From Limnomonas spitsbergensis (lineage: Eukaryota > Chlorophyta > Chlorophyceae > Chlamydomonadales), in contig JAYJMM010000109.1 in NCBI GenBank assembly GCA_037349105.1, forward strand, positions 2,245,001-2,309,000: a stretch of 64,000 nt of DNA, given 5' to 3'. A program made the translations under genes and the position numbers. Below the pieces are notes generated by a model, which saw only the letters and a program-made list of their open reading frames with translations, searched no databases and was not told where the DNA came from. Below are positions 1-11,800 of the stretch, piece by piece; the first letter of the stretch is position 1, and every line of letters begins with the position of its first letter.

Positions 1-29
1 ACAGTGTACAACCGGTGTGTATGCGACTG

Positions 30-805
30 GAGCCGAATGCACGACTGGCCGGCGGAGCAGGTAGGGTGCAGAAATGCGTTTAGGTTCAGTTGACTGGCTG
101 GCGGAGCTGTTCAGGGTGCAGAAAGACAGTTTGGGTTAACTGATTGACTGGCTGGCGGAGCAGGTAGGGTGCAGCATCACATGTAGCCATATAGATATAG
201 GGCTTACTGATTGGCCGGCGGAGCAGGTAGGGTGCAGAATCACATGTAGCCATATAGATATAGGGCTTACTGATTGACCGGCGGAGCAGGTAGGGTGCAG
301 AATCACATGTAGCCATATAGATATAGGGCTTACTGATTGACAGGCGGAGCAGGTAGGGTGCAGAATCACATGTAGCCATATAGATATAGGGCTTACTGAT
401 TGACCGGCGGAGCAGGTAGGGTGCAGAATCACATGTAGCCATATAGATATAGGGCTTACTGATTGACCGGCGGAGCAGGTAGGGTGCAGAATCACATGTA
501 GCCATATAGATATAGGGCTTACTGATTGGCCGGCGGAGCAGGTAGGGTGCAGAATCACATGTATTCATATAGATATAGGGCTTACTGATTGGCCGGCGGA
601 GCAGGTAGGGTGCAGAATCACATGTAGCCATATAGATATAGGGCTTACTGATTGGCCGGCGGAGCAGGTAGGGTGCAGAATCACATGTAGCCAGATAGAT
701 ATAGGGCTTACTGATTGACCGGCGGAGCAGGTAGGGTGCAGAATCACATGTAGCCAGATAGATATAGGGCTTACTGATTGACCGGCGGAGCAGGTAGGGT
801 GCATG
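30..805. repeat. 63-bp tandem array at the window edge
   Basis: About ten well-conserved units plus two or three degenerate ones at the left end. Each unit carries a block reading ccggcggagcaggtagggtg followed by an AT-richer half (catatagatatagggc). The period is a multiple of three and no stop interrupts, so long ORFs of a 21-residue repeat appear on the minus strand; I treat these as artefacts. By analogy with the other arrays here it may lie in an intron of the gene that continues at 1811, but no exon was found on its left side. Confidence 0.9.
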
Positions 806-1359
806 TAGGGTGGGAGATATTGGGACTAGGGTTCAATTAATGAGCGATGGCACAGGTCAGGTGCAGTATCACAGTCACGGTGGGCGATCCAGGGATGAGG
901 ATCCAATAACTGTCACGATTGCATGTCAGTCACATAAATGAGAACAAATCCAATGGGTGGGAGGACAGAGGGTATATATGTTTGTTTGTTACTAATTTCG
1001 TGTAGAAGCTGTAGCGGAGCGTTACATTCAAAGTGTGCAAGACGGGCTGCTTGAAAAGTATGCACGTTGATAGGGTAGGGACACAGCAGTGTGCGTGCCT
1101 AGGCTGAACTCTGGTTGCTTATCGGGAAGAGGAACCCAGCAAGGGGGACTTCGGGTTATGGGTGGTTGTGTTACCTAGGGGGGAGTAGCTAGCACACCAG
1201 GGAGGAGGGGTTTTGTTTTCTTTTGATACCCAGGGGCCAGGGTAAGAAGGAACCCAGCACAGGGGAAGGGAGGGCACTCAGCCCGCTGTCTTATCACCCT
1301 CAGTCAATTGTTCCCCTACTACTCAACCCGCTGCCTGATCAACCGTCACCCTTGGGGGG

Positions 1360-1810
1360 CATCACCACCTTCAGGGCATCTTGCTCTCAATTTCCAACAC
1401 ATGGGCACCCTCCTTGTCCACGCTATCAACTTGCACCATTGTATGTTTTTCCACTTTCCCCAACAACTGGAAACCACCTAGTGCCTTGTAAGGGTGTCAT
1501 CCCCTCCCTACGACCCCTTAACCCAACTGCCCCCTTATACCCAATCAGGGTTTCATCCCCCCTCCTTTCCCTTTCACCAACCCACCTGCCCCTCACCCCC
1601 GTGTTATGATTTCACTATTTTTCCTTCACCCACCTGCCCCCCACCCCCTGTCAGGGTTTAAGCCCCCTTGTCCCCCCCTTCCCCACCCACCTGCCCTCCA
1701 ACCCTGTTAGGGTAGTTTTTGCATGGCATATGAATGGGATGTACCTCGAATCCCAAACCCGACAAACGTAACATAAAAACAAGAAATTAATCACAACCCC
1801 CACCTGTTAG
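1360..1810 (+). repeat. Decayed copies of a 3' splice junction
   Basis: Pyrimidine-rich sequence in which the block before the exon at 1811 (cccccacctgttag then ggcatt) recurs in decayed form near 1371, 1490, 1550, 1655 and 1705, each with cag/tag followed by ggg or ggcat. It reads as intron sequence upstream of the exon. Between 806 and 1360 I see no gene. Confidence 0.55.
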
Positions 1811-4800
1811 GGCATTGTGTACGACCTAATATCGGAGCAGCTGGACAGCTATGAGGCTGGTCGCTCCCTCATCGTCAGCGGGAAGGTGCGGGATAGAGGG
1901 GCACCTTACAGCTTCACGGTCATGGCACGTATGAGGCTTCGGCCCAGGCTGCGCTGTTTCCTTAACTCTCACACCCCCACGGGGCGTAGCTTTCTTGCTT
2001 TCTGTGGCACCTTCCAGCTCCGAACGTATCCAGCCTGAAACGCTGCTCATGTTCATGCTAATGCTAATGCTCATGCTCATGCTCGTGCTCATGCCTATGC
2101 TCATGCTCATGCTCATCCTCGTCCACTTTCTGCATGGCTGGAGCCGCTTGACCAATGCCTACCGATTATCCTGTTAAGGCTGGTGGTCCTGCTCCCGTCC
2201 AAGATGAGAAACCCAGCCCATGCTAACATGAGGATTTCCACGCATGCACCCCTTCAGTCTACACTAGAGAATTCTCGACCTGCAGGATACGGTGGATTTT
2301 CAGGGGGCGACTGACGAATACTGCCAGCTTCGGATTTCCTGCACCCGTTTGCACACGGAATTGCTGATGCCCCGTTGCTGCTCCTGATGTCCTTGCCGTT
2401 GCTGCTCCTGATGTTCTTGCTGTTGCTGCTCCTTCTCCTTCTCTGCTCCAGGGCTGGAACCACATCATCTATGACGGGTCGCTGCCCCTGCGGGAAGATG
2501 TGCTCGTGCACATCACTTGGCCCATGCTGTTTCCCAACGAGGTCAGTGTACTGCACTCCTGTAGTGCCACAGCACATAATATGTACCGCATATACTGCTG
2601 TTTTACAGGGAATGTATGCCTGCATCACTAAAGCGAGCCGGTTTATGTCACTTTTGCAATACACATAACTATCATAATTTGGATTTCATATGTTAGGCCT
2701 CTCGCCATCAGACGAATGAGTGTGACATGGGCATGGGTACATTTGCATGTACAAATTGTACATCTGTGTGAAACGGCCCTACTTCATGTTCTTAGCCTCA
2801 CATGCAGCACCTGTGTGTACTGCAGACACACGACTGCACCAAGCAGGAGTTCCGCCAAGATCATGGTCGAGAATGCAAGTTCATAGGCCTCCTATACTAC
2901 TTGGATGAGGTAAGCGGCAAAATATCATATGGTCAAATTGATATGGTCAAAACATGATATGGTCAAAATATGATATGGACATATGGTCAAAACACCATAT
3001 CATATTCATGTACATATCGTGCTGCCTTGGGTAAGCCCCCTGGCCCTGCCTACACACACTTAACCCTAAGCCTCACGTTCTACTTGGATGAAGTAAGCCA
3101 CCAGGCCCGGCAGCTCCTACACTGTGAACCCTGGATAATGAACCCTTCAGCATGAATTGCTAGACCGTCGGCCTCTTGTATTCTCTCATTATTGGGATGT
3201 TGGGAGCCGCCGGCCATGCATGCCTTAGCGCTTAACCCTAAAACATTTACCGTGGACCCCAACAGATGGATCCTGAAACCCTATGAAACGGAGCAGTTGA
3301 GCAGGGGGGGGGGGAGTTAAACAAAATAGCAGTGCACAGGACAGATTACATGTGTACATCAAAGGGTTACACTCCTGAGCAGGGGCAGGCCCATGGGGCA
3401 TGTTTGCCAGCCGGTATGGGGCAGGCTTCCTTGTTCTTGGTTGGCAGGCCCGGGGTCTCTGTTGGGAGGGGCCTGCCTGCCTGCCTGCCTGCCAGTGTCT
3501 CAAACCCTGTTGCGTGTCCGCCTCCAATGTAGCAGTACGTACCCGGCTACAACCCTGATCGCAAACCGTACTTAAGGTTTGCATCCTGTTTAAGACGACA
3601 AAGCCGGCAAACAAAACGATAATGGTCTGCCTGCAAGTCCACCTCTTCAGTCCTACGAGGTAGCAAACCTTGTTTATAAATCATTGAATTCACCCCCTGC
3701 ACAGATCATTGGAACGAAGCACTACAACCAAGACCTGGATCTGGACGAGGCCTACATCACCGAGAAGAATAGCTGTCAGCAGGTGTTGTTCCTATTGACC
3801 TGTTGGGCACGTTTGTTTCCATTATGGACAGGACAATGACAGGAGAATAACAGGACCTTCGAATAAGGGAGGTACCGAGAAAAATAGGTTTTAGCAGGTG
3901 CTGCCTCTGCTGCTGGGCAAGTGCATGCTTGCTCCGCCGAAACAGTCCAAAGTTAGCGGATATACTTTGCATGAGGCTTTGACACGATGAAAACATCGTT
4001 CAAATAAGTAAGGACAACATCCCCTGTGAATATTCAAACACCTTATATAAACCGGTAGTGTGATTGAATCCTCAAGGATCCTGCAATTAGGGCATTCACC
4101 ACATGCATACACATTGTTGAGGTTTCAAAGAGTTACGTACTTCAAGGGGTGGTTGCGCCTACGAGCCTCCTGTCCTGCTTAACTCTCCCCCTCCTGAGCT
4201 GCCCTTCCCTTCTCTCCCACTCCTGACCTGCCCCTTCTCTCCCCTCCTGAGCTGCCCTTCCCTTCTCCCCCCCTCCTGATCTGCCCTTCCCTTCTCTCCC
4301 CTCCTGACCTGCCCTCCCCTTCTCCCCCCCTCCTGACCTGCCCTTCCCTTCTCTCCCCCTCCTGACCTGCCCTACCCTTCTCTCCCCTCCTGAGCTGCCC
4401 TCCCCTTCTCTCCCCCTCCTGAGCTGCCCTCCCCTTCTCCCCCCCTCCTGAGCTGCCCTCCCCTTCTCTCCCCCTCCTGAGCTGCCCTTCCCTTCTCTCC
4501 CCCTCCCGGCCTGCCCTCCCCTTCTCTCCCCCTCCTGACCTGCCCTCCCCTTCTCTCCCCCTCCTGAGCTGCCCTTTCCTTCTCTCCCCCTCCCGGCCTG
4601 CCCTCCCCTTCTCTCCCCCTCCTGACCTGCCCTCCCCTTCTCTCCCCCTCCTGGCCTGCCCTCCCCTTCTCTCCCCCTCCTGAGCTGCCCTCCCCTTCTC
4701 TCACACTCCCGGCCTGCCCTTCTATTCTCTCACACTTCTGACCTTCCCTACCCATCTCTCCCCCTCCTGACCTGCCCTCCCCTTACCTTCCACTTTTGAC

Positions 4801-5511
4801 CTCCCCTCTCCTCCTCTCCCTCTGTTGACCTGCCCACCCCATCTCTCTCCCTCCTGAGCTGCCCTCCCCTTCTCTCCCCCTCCTGACCTGATAACCCCTT
4901 GCCCCTTACCTGAACCGCAGCCCTTGACCCTTACAATCCTCAAGCGCACAGGTGCCTCACACGTCACAACAGCATGTCTGTGGCATCACCTTCCTGCCCC
5001 ACCTTCCTCAACCCTGAACTTTAAACTCTAAACCCTTAACCTCAAGGCCTAAACCTCGCAGGTGCGTCACAACAGCCTGTTTTCGTCGGTAACCTCCGCC
5101 ACCAGCACGGCCATCCCGGCCTCTGTCATGGACTTCGACATTAATGCAGACACTAACCAGGTGGGTTGTGTAGGCCTGGGGGGGGGGAAATAACCGCGAA
5201 TCGATGAAGATGAATATATGCTGGTAGCGAAATATGACATGTAAATTTGGTGTGGCAGCAGTGTCCCTGTTTGACCACTAGGTGTGCTCTGATCTCCCCT
5301 TCCCTGCTCCCTGTCCCGCCTGCTGCCTGTCTGTTGCTACCTGCTGCTCCTGACCCTTCCCGCCTTCTGCTGCCCCCTACAGGTGCTTCGCATCAAGGTC
5401 AGCGAGGTGGGCTGCCTCGGGTACCGCGAGAACATTTGTAGCCTGAAGCGGTACTGGGATGCCAATGAGGGCATCGGTCCCTGGAAGGCATTCCAGCAGG
5501 AGGTCGTCTAG
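1811..5511 (+). CDS. Unrecognised conserved-looking protein, 3' six exons (5' end missing)
   Basis: I do not recognise the product. Six exons, all joined in phase 0 by GT-AG introns: 1811-1918, 2452-2541, 2826-2909, 3705-3782, 5062-5160 and 5383-5511 (TAG stop). Together they encode about 195 residues. The first begins at an acceptor and has no ATG, so the N-terminus lies in undetected exons upstream, possibly outside the window. The protein has scattered cysteines (DCTKQ, ECKF, NSCQQ, GCLGY, ICSLK) and acidic/aromatic blocks such as YNQDLDLDEAY and MDFDINADTNQ, without membrane segments in this part. The cysteines could fit an extracellular or luminal domain, but that is a guess. The exons look real because all phases agree, codons are GC-rich, and short exonic copies recur in the introns as in the other genes. 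The last boundary is the weakest: GAG followed by GTCGTC could also be a donor with more exons downstream. Confidence 0.6.
2040..2125 (+). repeat. Hexanucleotide repeat (atgctc)n
   Basis: An imperfect run of atgctc/atgcta units in the intron between 1918 and 2452. A related ttgctgctcctg run at 2378-2435 follows just before the acceptor at 2451. Confidence 0.8.
2910..3100 (+). repeat. Donor-anchored 17-bp repeat and donor copy
   Basis: Beginning about 15 nt after the donor at 2910, units of atatggtcaaaacatg repeat about five times. At 3070-3098 a copy of the exon end and donor (ttctacttggatgaagtaagc) repeats the real junction at 2897-2914. Confidence 0.75.
4180..4900 (+). repeat. 29-bp CT-rich minisatellite
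   Basis: About 24 units of a pyrimidine-only block built from ctgccctccccttctc and ccccctcctgag, in the 1.28-kb intron between 3782 and 5062. At 4945-4990 there is a decayed copy of the next acceptor and exon start (cacaggtgcctcac versus gcaggtgcgtcac at 5059). Long minus-strand ORFs here are artefacts. Confidence 0.9.
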
Positions 5512-5769
5512 GCGGCTGTTCAGGCGATTGTCCAAGGAACCGATCAAGAGGGCGGTCGTCCAGGCAGTCGTCGAGGCGGAGATCACCAGGCAGCGGATAA
5601 ACCATGGGTTATCAGAGCTTTGAGAGCCCAAAGATTTCAATCTTGAAAGCTGTTTGCTGGTCATTGCCTCCTGGCCTGGGAGGGCCCCCCTAGGCGGAGG
5701 CAGAGCAGGGAATAGAGCAAGGCTTGCCCAGGGGGGCACTGGTTTTCGCTTACTGTCCTAGAGTATCAA

Positions 5770-5837
5770 GTGCTTGTACCGGTTTATGGGCACATGTCCC
5801 ATGCATCAAATGTGATGCTCTATTGGACTGCGAAAAT
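5770..5837 (+). repeat. Dispersed ~65-bp element, copy 1
   Basis: Shares the core gggcacatgtcccatgcatc and about 60 flanking bases with 8209-8275; a third copy lies inverted at 33300-33345. It sits about 260 bp past the stop of the 1811-5511 gene. In the 8209 copy the block ends in a TGTAA word; here that word is changed to TGCGA. Confidence 0.75.
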
Positions 5838-6917
5838 AGGCGGGCTTCTGCATTGGGCGCTCTCGTGCGATGTTGAACTGCAACCACTGCCCCCAACTTT
5901 CTTTTTATCTGAACCGGACGGTTTTGCACCGACGCAGCAGAGCCTTTGAGGAGGGCCTAGATGTGCTACTTTATCTTCTGCAAGCCCTGCTCACGCCCTC
6001 AAGTACCTAGTACCAATCATTCTTAAGGTGTGTTGTCAGTTTCCCCTCTCCTTTATTTCTCTCTCTGCCTTCCCTTTTCCCTCCCAACTAGACGGTTGGG
6101 CGCCCACGTGGCCCACCCTTTTTGAGCAGGGCCTTTAGGTGTAGCGTCACTGACATGTTGTCATCCCATGTTCAGCCTCAATAAGAGGCTCTGCAACTGC
6201 TGAGCCAGGGTCTTAGGTGTGTTGGTGGATCTTGAGCATTAAGGGACAGTTAATTTCAAGCTGGGAGCAGCTGTGTTTGAATTTTGACCAATGCTTTTCT
6301 GCCATGCACACCATATATTAGCGTGGAACGCGCTCCAAAGGCCAGAGCTCTCCTATTCAACTATCATGGTTCATAGTTTCATACTCCATGCTCCGGTGTT
6401 TTAAAACTAATGGAAGCATCTACCATGCGCACCATCGATGACGGCGGCACGTGCTCCCAAGGTGCTGAAGGCCATGCCCATGTACAGCACCATGGTGTGC
6501 AACCTGGCAGCAGAGTCAGACCTTCTCACTTCTCATCGTGATGGGTGGCTAAATGGCTGCACCCTAGGCTGCGAAGATGAGCGAGGTCTTGCTTTTGATG
6601 ACAAGGACCTGCCAGGAAGGGCTGACATAGGAGCAGCAAGGCGAAGGACGACTTCCAGGCATGAGGTTTTAGCTTCAAAAAACAGAGCGCGGGACATAGG
6701 CGTCTGCGGGTAGCGGAGTTGGGATATAACTCGTTCACCCGTTATCCGTTTGGGATCGATGGTGTAATTTTCGGTTGTTGAATTCGGTTGTTAGATCGTC
6801 GAGGACACTCTGGCTGACAGATCAAAATTTATTGAACGCCTTCAGGCTCAGCATCAGTCAAACTTTTGCCTTGGTACAGTAAAAACCACCTCACCCGAAT
6901 CCGCCTATTGACTCGCC
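5838..6917. other. Intergenic sequence, no supported gene
   Basis: Between the unrecognised gene and TMEM208. A short open frame at 6438-6713 and a decayed copy of its first 45 nt at about 6291-6345 are visible, which could mean an undetected exon. No acceptor, homology or continued frame supports a call. Confidence 0.5.
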
Positions 6918-8188
6918 ATGGCAGGAGCTGGCGCTAAAAAGCGGGTCGATGAAAATAAACAGAAAGTTGAAACGCTAAGAATTATAGCAGCAGTCGGAGT
7001 TTGCACTTACCTCTTGGTCCGTCTCCTTTACTTCGGGGGCATCCGTTCCTGGTGGCATTTGTTCGGCTTCGCCATGACCTCGGCTGTGAGCTGGTTCACA
7101 TTCACCAACATTGCGGCATTTGCCGCGCCTACCTATGGCCCTCAGGTGCAGTCAGATACATCCAGACATGCCACCTCTCATGGCTCTCATGACATGCATG
7201 ATTGCATGCCTCTTGGGGCTCTCTCATGCACGCATGGCACCTTCTTTGCCCTGTGACTGCCCACCATGAGTCCATGACTTAAACTCTGAACTCCTTTGAC
7301 CTGGGATTGCCATGCGCGCATGAGGCATGAGGCACGTGACTTATGGCACTGCTATCCCATACCGTGTGGCTCTCATGCAAGCATGGCAAGGCACAACCAC
7401 CCTTTTCTCTAGCACGCTTCAGCTACACCTCGCACTACGGCTCTGGTATGGCAAGCCCTGCTGCCTCAGGCCGGTCAAGATTTGGTCCCAGTGGAGGCCG
7501 CCCATCGGCTCCCCAAACGTGGCCTGGCACACACCAGAATAAGCACTTTTCATTACATGTTGAACACCTTATCGCATCCCCCACTTGGCAGGGTGAGCTA
7601 CTGGATGGTGGCGCCGACCTCAGCATGAAGGGCATGTGTGCCTACTGCCACGACTTGCTGTACATCACGGCCTTCGTGCAGGTGAGAGGAGAAATGAGAT
7701 GTCTCGATTGTCACCAAGCCTTGCACGGACTGGAAGCTTGGGGGCATGAAATCTGCATGCTTACGCTAACTTGCTTCGCCATGACCTGACTGTTTGTGGT
7801 TTTAGAACGCCCAGCCTGGCCAAGGGAGGATTCTGCCGCCTTGCAAGTTTCTCTCTTTCGGGGCTGGGGGCACCACCTGCTGGACAGGTGGAAACCCTGA
7901 ATATCCCCCCGAAAACCTTGGGCATCGCAGCACCCGTCATCGGAACCTGATGTCACCGATGCATTTCCCCTGCTGCAGGTAGGGGCCTCCTTCTCGTCAT
8001 GGTTCTGGTATGTGTACTACCTAGTGCCGATGTACGGGCTGTACAAGTTGACGGAGTTGGTCATCATCCCCTGGTGGAGGTCAGCGTACGCTAGTAATGA
8101 GGCCGGGGATGACATGGACCCCGCGGCGAGGAAAAAACAAGAGCGCGCACAGAAGCGGGCGCAGTCAAGGGCGCAGAAGTGGCGGTAG
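6918..8188 (+). CDS. TMEM208: TMEM208/SND2 family ER membrane protein
   Basis: Complete gene of three exons, 6918-7145, 7592-7681 and 7979-8188, all joined in phase 0 by GT-AG introns, giving 175 residues (human TMEM208 is 173). The family (DUF788; yeast Snd2) works in the SRP-independent route that targets membrane proteins to the ER and itself lives in the ER membrane. Visible features: a basic start (MAGAGAKKRVDENK), hydrophobic segments at about residues 23-40, 46-68 and 107-127, the family-typical GELLDGGADLSMKGM in exon 2, which matches the MDGGMDLNM region of animal TMEM208, then an aromatic stretch (SSWFWYVYYLVPMYGLYKL) and a strongly basic tail ending QSRAQKWR. The ATG at 6918 is chosen because it gives the family-length N-terminus. 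Transcription converges on the THADA gene 710 bp downstream. Introns here show fewer junction copies than the other genes. Confidence 0.93.
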
Positions 8189-8208
8189 CTGATGACGGCC
8201 TGCATTAA

Positions 8209-8275
8209 TAGTGTTGCACCGGTTTACGGGCACATGTCCCATGCATCAATTGTGATGCTCTGTTGGACTGTAAAA
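8209..8275 (+). repeat. Dispersed ~65-bp element, copy 2 (in TMEM208 3' UTR)
   Basis: Closely similar to 5770-5837 and, inverted, to 33300-33345. It begins about 20 bp after the TMEM208 stop and contains the likely poly(A) signal at its right end. Confidence 0.75.
8269..8273 (+). terminator. Likely poly(A) signal TGTAA
   Basis: TGTAA lies 81 nt after the TMEM208 stop. TGTAA is the usual polyadenylation signal in chlorophycean algae. A single pentamer is weak evidence alone, but the position is right. Confidence 0.5.
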
Positions 8276-8897
8276 ACTTCACAAAAACTTCACTGGTGTA
8301 GTACTGTACGGTACCAAGGCTTGGACATTGTAGACTTGTAGTTGGGGTGGCAGTGATGGCGTTTTCACACAACATGAGGCCTCAGGTGTGGTCAGGCCTG
8401 GCAGGAATTCTACGAGCTTGTTGGAGTATGTGCTGCGGTAGTTTGGAATCGTTTGAAGGAAAAAGGAACGATTTGCGACATTGAAGTAAGAATTGGTGGA
8501 ACTCCTTCGTTTGGGGGCCTCTTGGACTGCCACCAGGGGACTGCCACTGCCTGATAACCATTTTATTAACCGTGTTTTCGTAATCAGGGCACACCGGATC
8601 CCAGTACTGAAGAGCAATAGATGCGCCAGTGAAAATTGGACCAGTCCATTGGACCTGACGCATGAGACAAGTGCTTGCAGACTGATTCGAGCACTTATAC
8701 ATACCGGTACAAGTAAGTCAGAACAAGATGTACCAGTGGCCCCCGGGGGAGTAGCCCCCCCTGAGAACAACGCCAGCAAAAACAAAGCGCGTTAGGACGT
8801 GAATCCCATACCTAAACTAATTATTCAAAGGCTGAGCAAAAAGACCAGCCCCTTTGAACCGCCCAACATCCAGCCCGGAGAAAGACGGAATTTCAAA

Positions 8898-11800
8898 TCA
8901 CGCTGACTCAGCTGCAACACGCCTATCCGGTGCGTCCATACTGCAAGGGCCCTCATCCAACAGAAACAGCGGCCCCCAAGGTGAGTCCTTATCAACACGG
9001 CCCTGCCCCAGCGCGCTGTCAGCCTGAGGCACATCCCACGCTCTCGCCACCGCAGCCACCATGCCCACAATCGGCCCGGACAGGCCCCCCGGGCTCGAAC
9101 GTATGGCAGCCAAGCCTGCCTGCAGACGGCCCCTCAGCATCGCCACATCAGCAGCGGAGTCTGCACCCGCTAGCAAGGCCGCTGGGGGAACGGCCCAGTA
9201 GGCCAGGAGGCACCTGCAGGTTTAATTCGAATATTTTCAGTAAAGTGAAGCCTCACATCTAATTGGATGCATGGGACAGGACCACCACACTGACACAGTG
9301 ACATGGGAAGGAAGGCACCACCCGTACCTGTACAGGAACGGAAAGGTGGAGGGGTGGTTGACGAGGCCGCCCACCCAGCTGGCCCCCTCCACACCGGTGC
9401 GCCGCTCCGCCGACCCCGCCTGCTGCAGCAACAGCAAGCCGCCTGCCGCCCGCTCCAGCAACTCCGAGCCCCTCAAAAGCCAGGCCAGCAGCGCCCCCCC
9501 TGCTGCGTCAGGCGGCGACGGGGCACGCGCGCTCGCCTGGACCAATACCCGCAGCTGCTTGGCTGCCAGTTGAGAAAGCAACAAGGGCTCCTCATGCTGG
9601 TTGTCCAGCTCACGGTCGAAAAGGCGCCGGACCAAGCCCAGGCCCTGCGCAGCGGGAGTCAAACGGCAAGATACACACTTGAGACATCGGATTTCAGATA
9701 CCCGTATCAGCTTTCAGCAGAGGGCTTTCAGGTACCAGATTCGAGACTTCACACATCGTACATCACATTTCAGATGCATCGCATTGCAGTCACCTCCTTC
9801 AGCTTGCACGCACGCACTGATTTTGCAGCCACCACTGGGCCGATGTGGACCACAACGTATCCGGCAGCCCAAGAAAAAGGGCTGCATCAAGTCCCCAAGG
9901 CCATCGACTGCAATGGACTCCCACCCCAACAACAACAAACATGGTGAGACCCTTGAAGCCTACCGGTAAACCCTCAACCCCTCAACCCACCGAGGGCTGT
10001 AGCAGCTCCGGCACTTGCTCTGCCGTGTCCAACACCAGCCTCTGAAACGCAACCTGTACTCCACACCCTGGGCCGACGCCGCCCGCCCCCGGCGCACCCG
10101 CAACCACGCCTCGCAACAGCTGTAACACCTGGCGCAACACCACCTCCACAAACAGTCCCTGATGCGGCGGCAGCGTCTCCGCAACCGCCCCTGCGGCCGC
10201 TGCGTCATTCCCGGCGCTCAGCTGCTCGGCGCCCGTCAGCAGAACACAGCAGCCCTGCGCGAGCTCAGCTGCGCGCGTCCTGACGTCCACATCCTCGTCC
10301 TCCAGCAGCGTCAGTACGGACAGCCACCCAGATACGACGCAGCCGGGCGCCTCCTGGTCGACCCTATCCCCCGCAGGGGCCGCCTGGTCACCCTCGGCCA
10401 CTACGCCTGCGCCCCCAGGGGATCGGGAGTCACCGGATGCAGCATGATGAAGCCTGGGCACCATCATCAAGAGGCCCGCAGAGGCCAGCGCGTCAACGGC
10501 GGCCCCGCGCATGTGCTCCGGCTGGTCCCCGCGCACGCTCTCCGCCACATCGCGCGCAAAGCGATCCAACTCTGCCATCAGGCCCAGCGGCATGACGTGC
10601 GGCGGGGGCGGGGCAGCATCAACAGCCTCATCCTGCAGCCCTCCTCCGCCTCCTTCCCTCCGGAGGGACAGCAGCGCGGGCGCGACGGCCTGCCCAAGCG
10701 CCCGGCCCAAGCAACGCAGCGCCGCGGCCCTGGACTCCATATCCCTCGTCCCGTCCAGCAGCAAACGCACACGTATTAGGTGCCGCATGGCATCAGCACC
10801 TGCACCGGCCTCCCCTTCCCGCTCCGCATCCGACGCTGCTCCCGGGGGGCGGCGGCTCTCGCCCTCCTCGTCACCCGCAGCAGCCGTCAGTGCCTCCGTC
10901 ACCTCCTGCACCTGAGCCAGCGCCCGCAAGCAGCGGCCCTGCACCTTGAGCGTCGGCTCCTGATCCAGGTGCTGCCAGAGGAGCAGCTGAAGCCTTGCGC
11001 ACAGCCCCGACGCAGCGCCCGTGTCCCGCACCAGCAGAGATGCCATGCCGCCGGTGCCAAAGCGGCAGCCATTCAGAGCCGGCAGCAGAGCGTCCCCTGC
11101 AGGCCCTTGGCTTCGTGCAGCAACAGCCGTCAACATAGCAGCAGCAGCATTGGAGTCCGCAGCGTCAAGAGCAGTAGTAGGAGTCGTTTCGAGCGTGCCT
11201 GCTGTTGACGCAGCGCTTCCACCGTACGTCCTCCCTGCTGCCTCCTCAGCCAAAGCGGCATGCATGCCCTCCAGCAAGCCTATGAGACTCTTGACAGCGG
11301 CAGCCCTCACATCGTACGAAGAAGAAGACAGGCAGGCAGACAAGCGCGCCAGAACCTCCGGTGCCGCCGCCTCCACTGCCGGCACCGGCACCGGCGCCGC
11401 CCCAGCGCTGCCAGCCGAGATCCGCTGCTGCTGCAGCGGGGCTGCTGCCGCTGCGGTGAGGCAGCTGCAGGTCAGGGCGTGTCCAGTCCACAGGCGGGCC
11501 GCCTCCTTTAACATCACTGAGTGCATCGGGTCGGACCAGTCCGTCGCGGGGGCAGCACGGCATGGCGAGGCGCCGGACGCTGCGGGGCCCTTTGACACCG
11601 CAGCCTCTGCTGCAACGAGCCCTGCGGGTGAGCCCTGCTCCGGCAGCAGCGGCAGCCCGGTGGCCCGCACCGCCGCCTCGCAGGCCCGCGACGCCGCCAC
11701 AACTAGCCCTGCCGCCCCAAGCACCGCCGAGCTGCCGCCGCCGATCGCGAGGGACAGCGCGGCCGACGTCGCCCGCAGCAGCGCCGTTAACACGGCCGCG

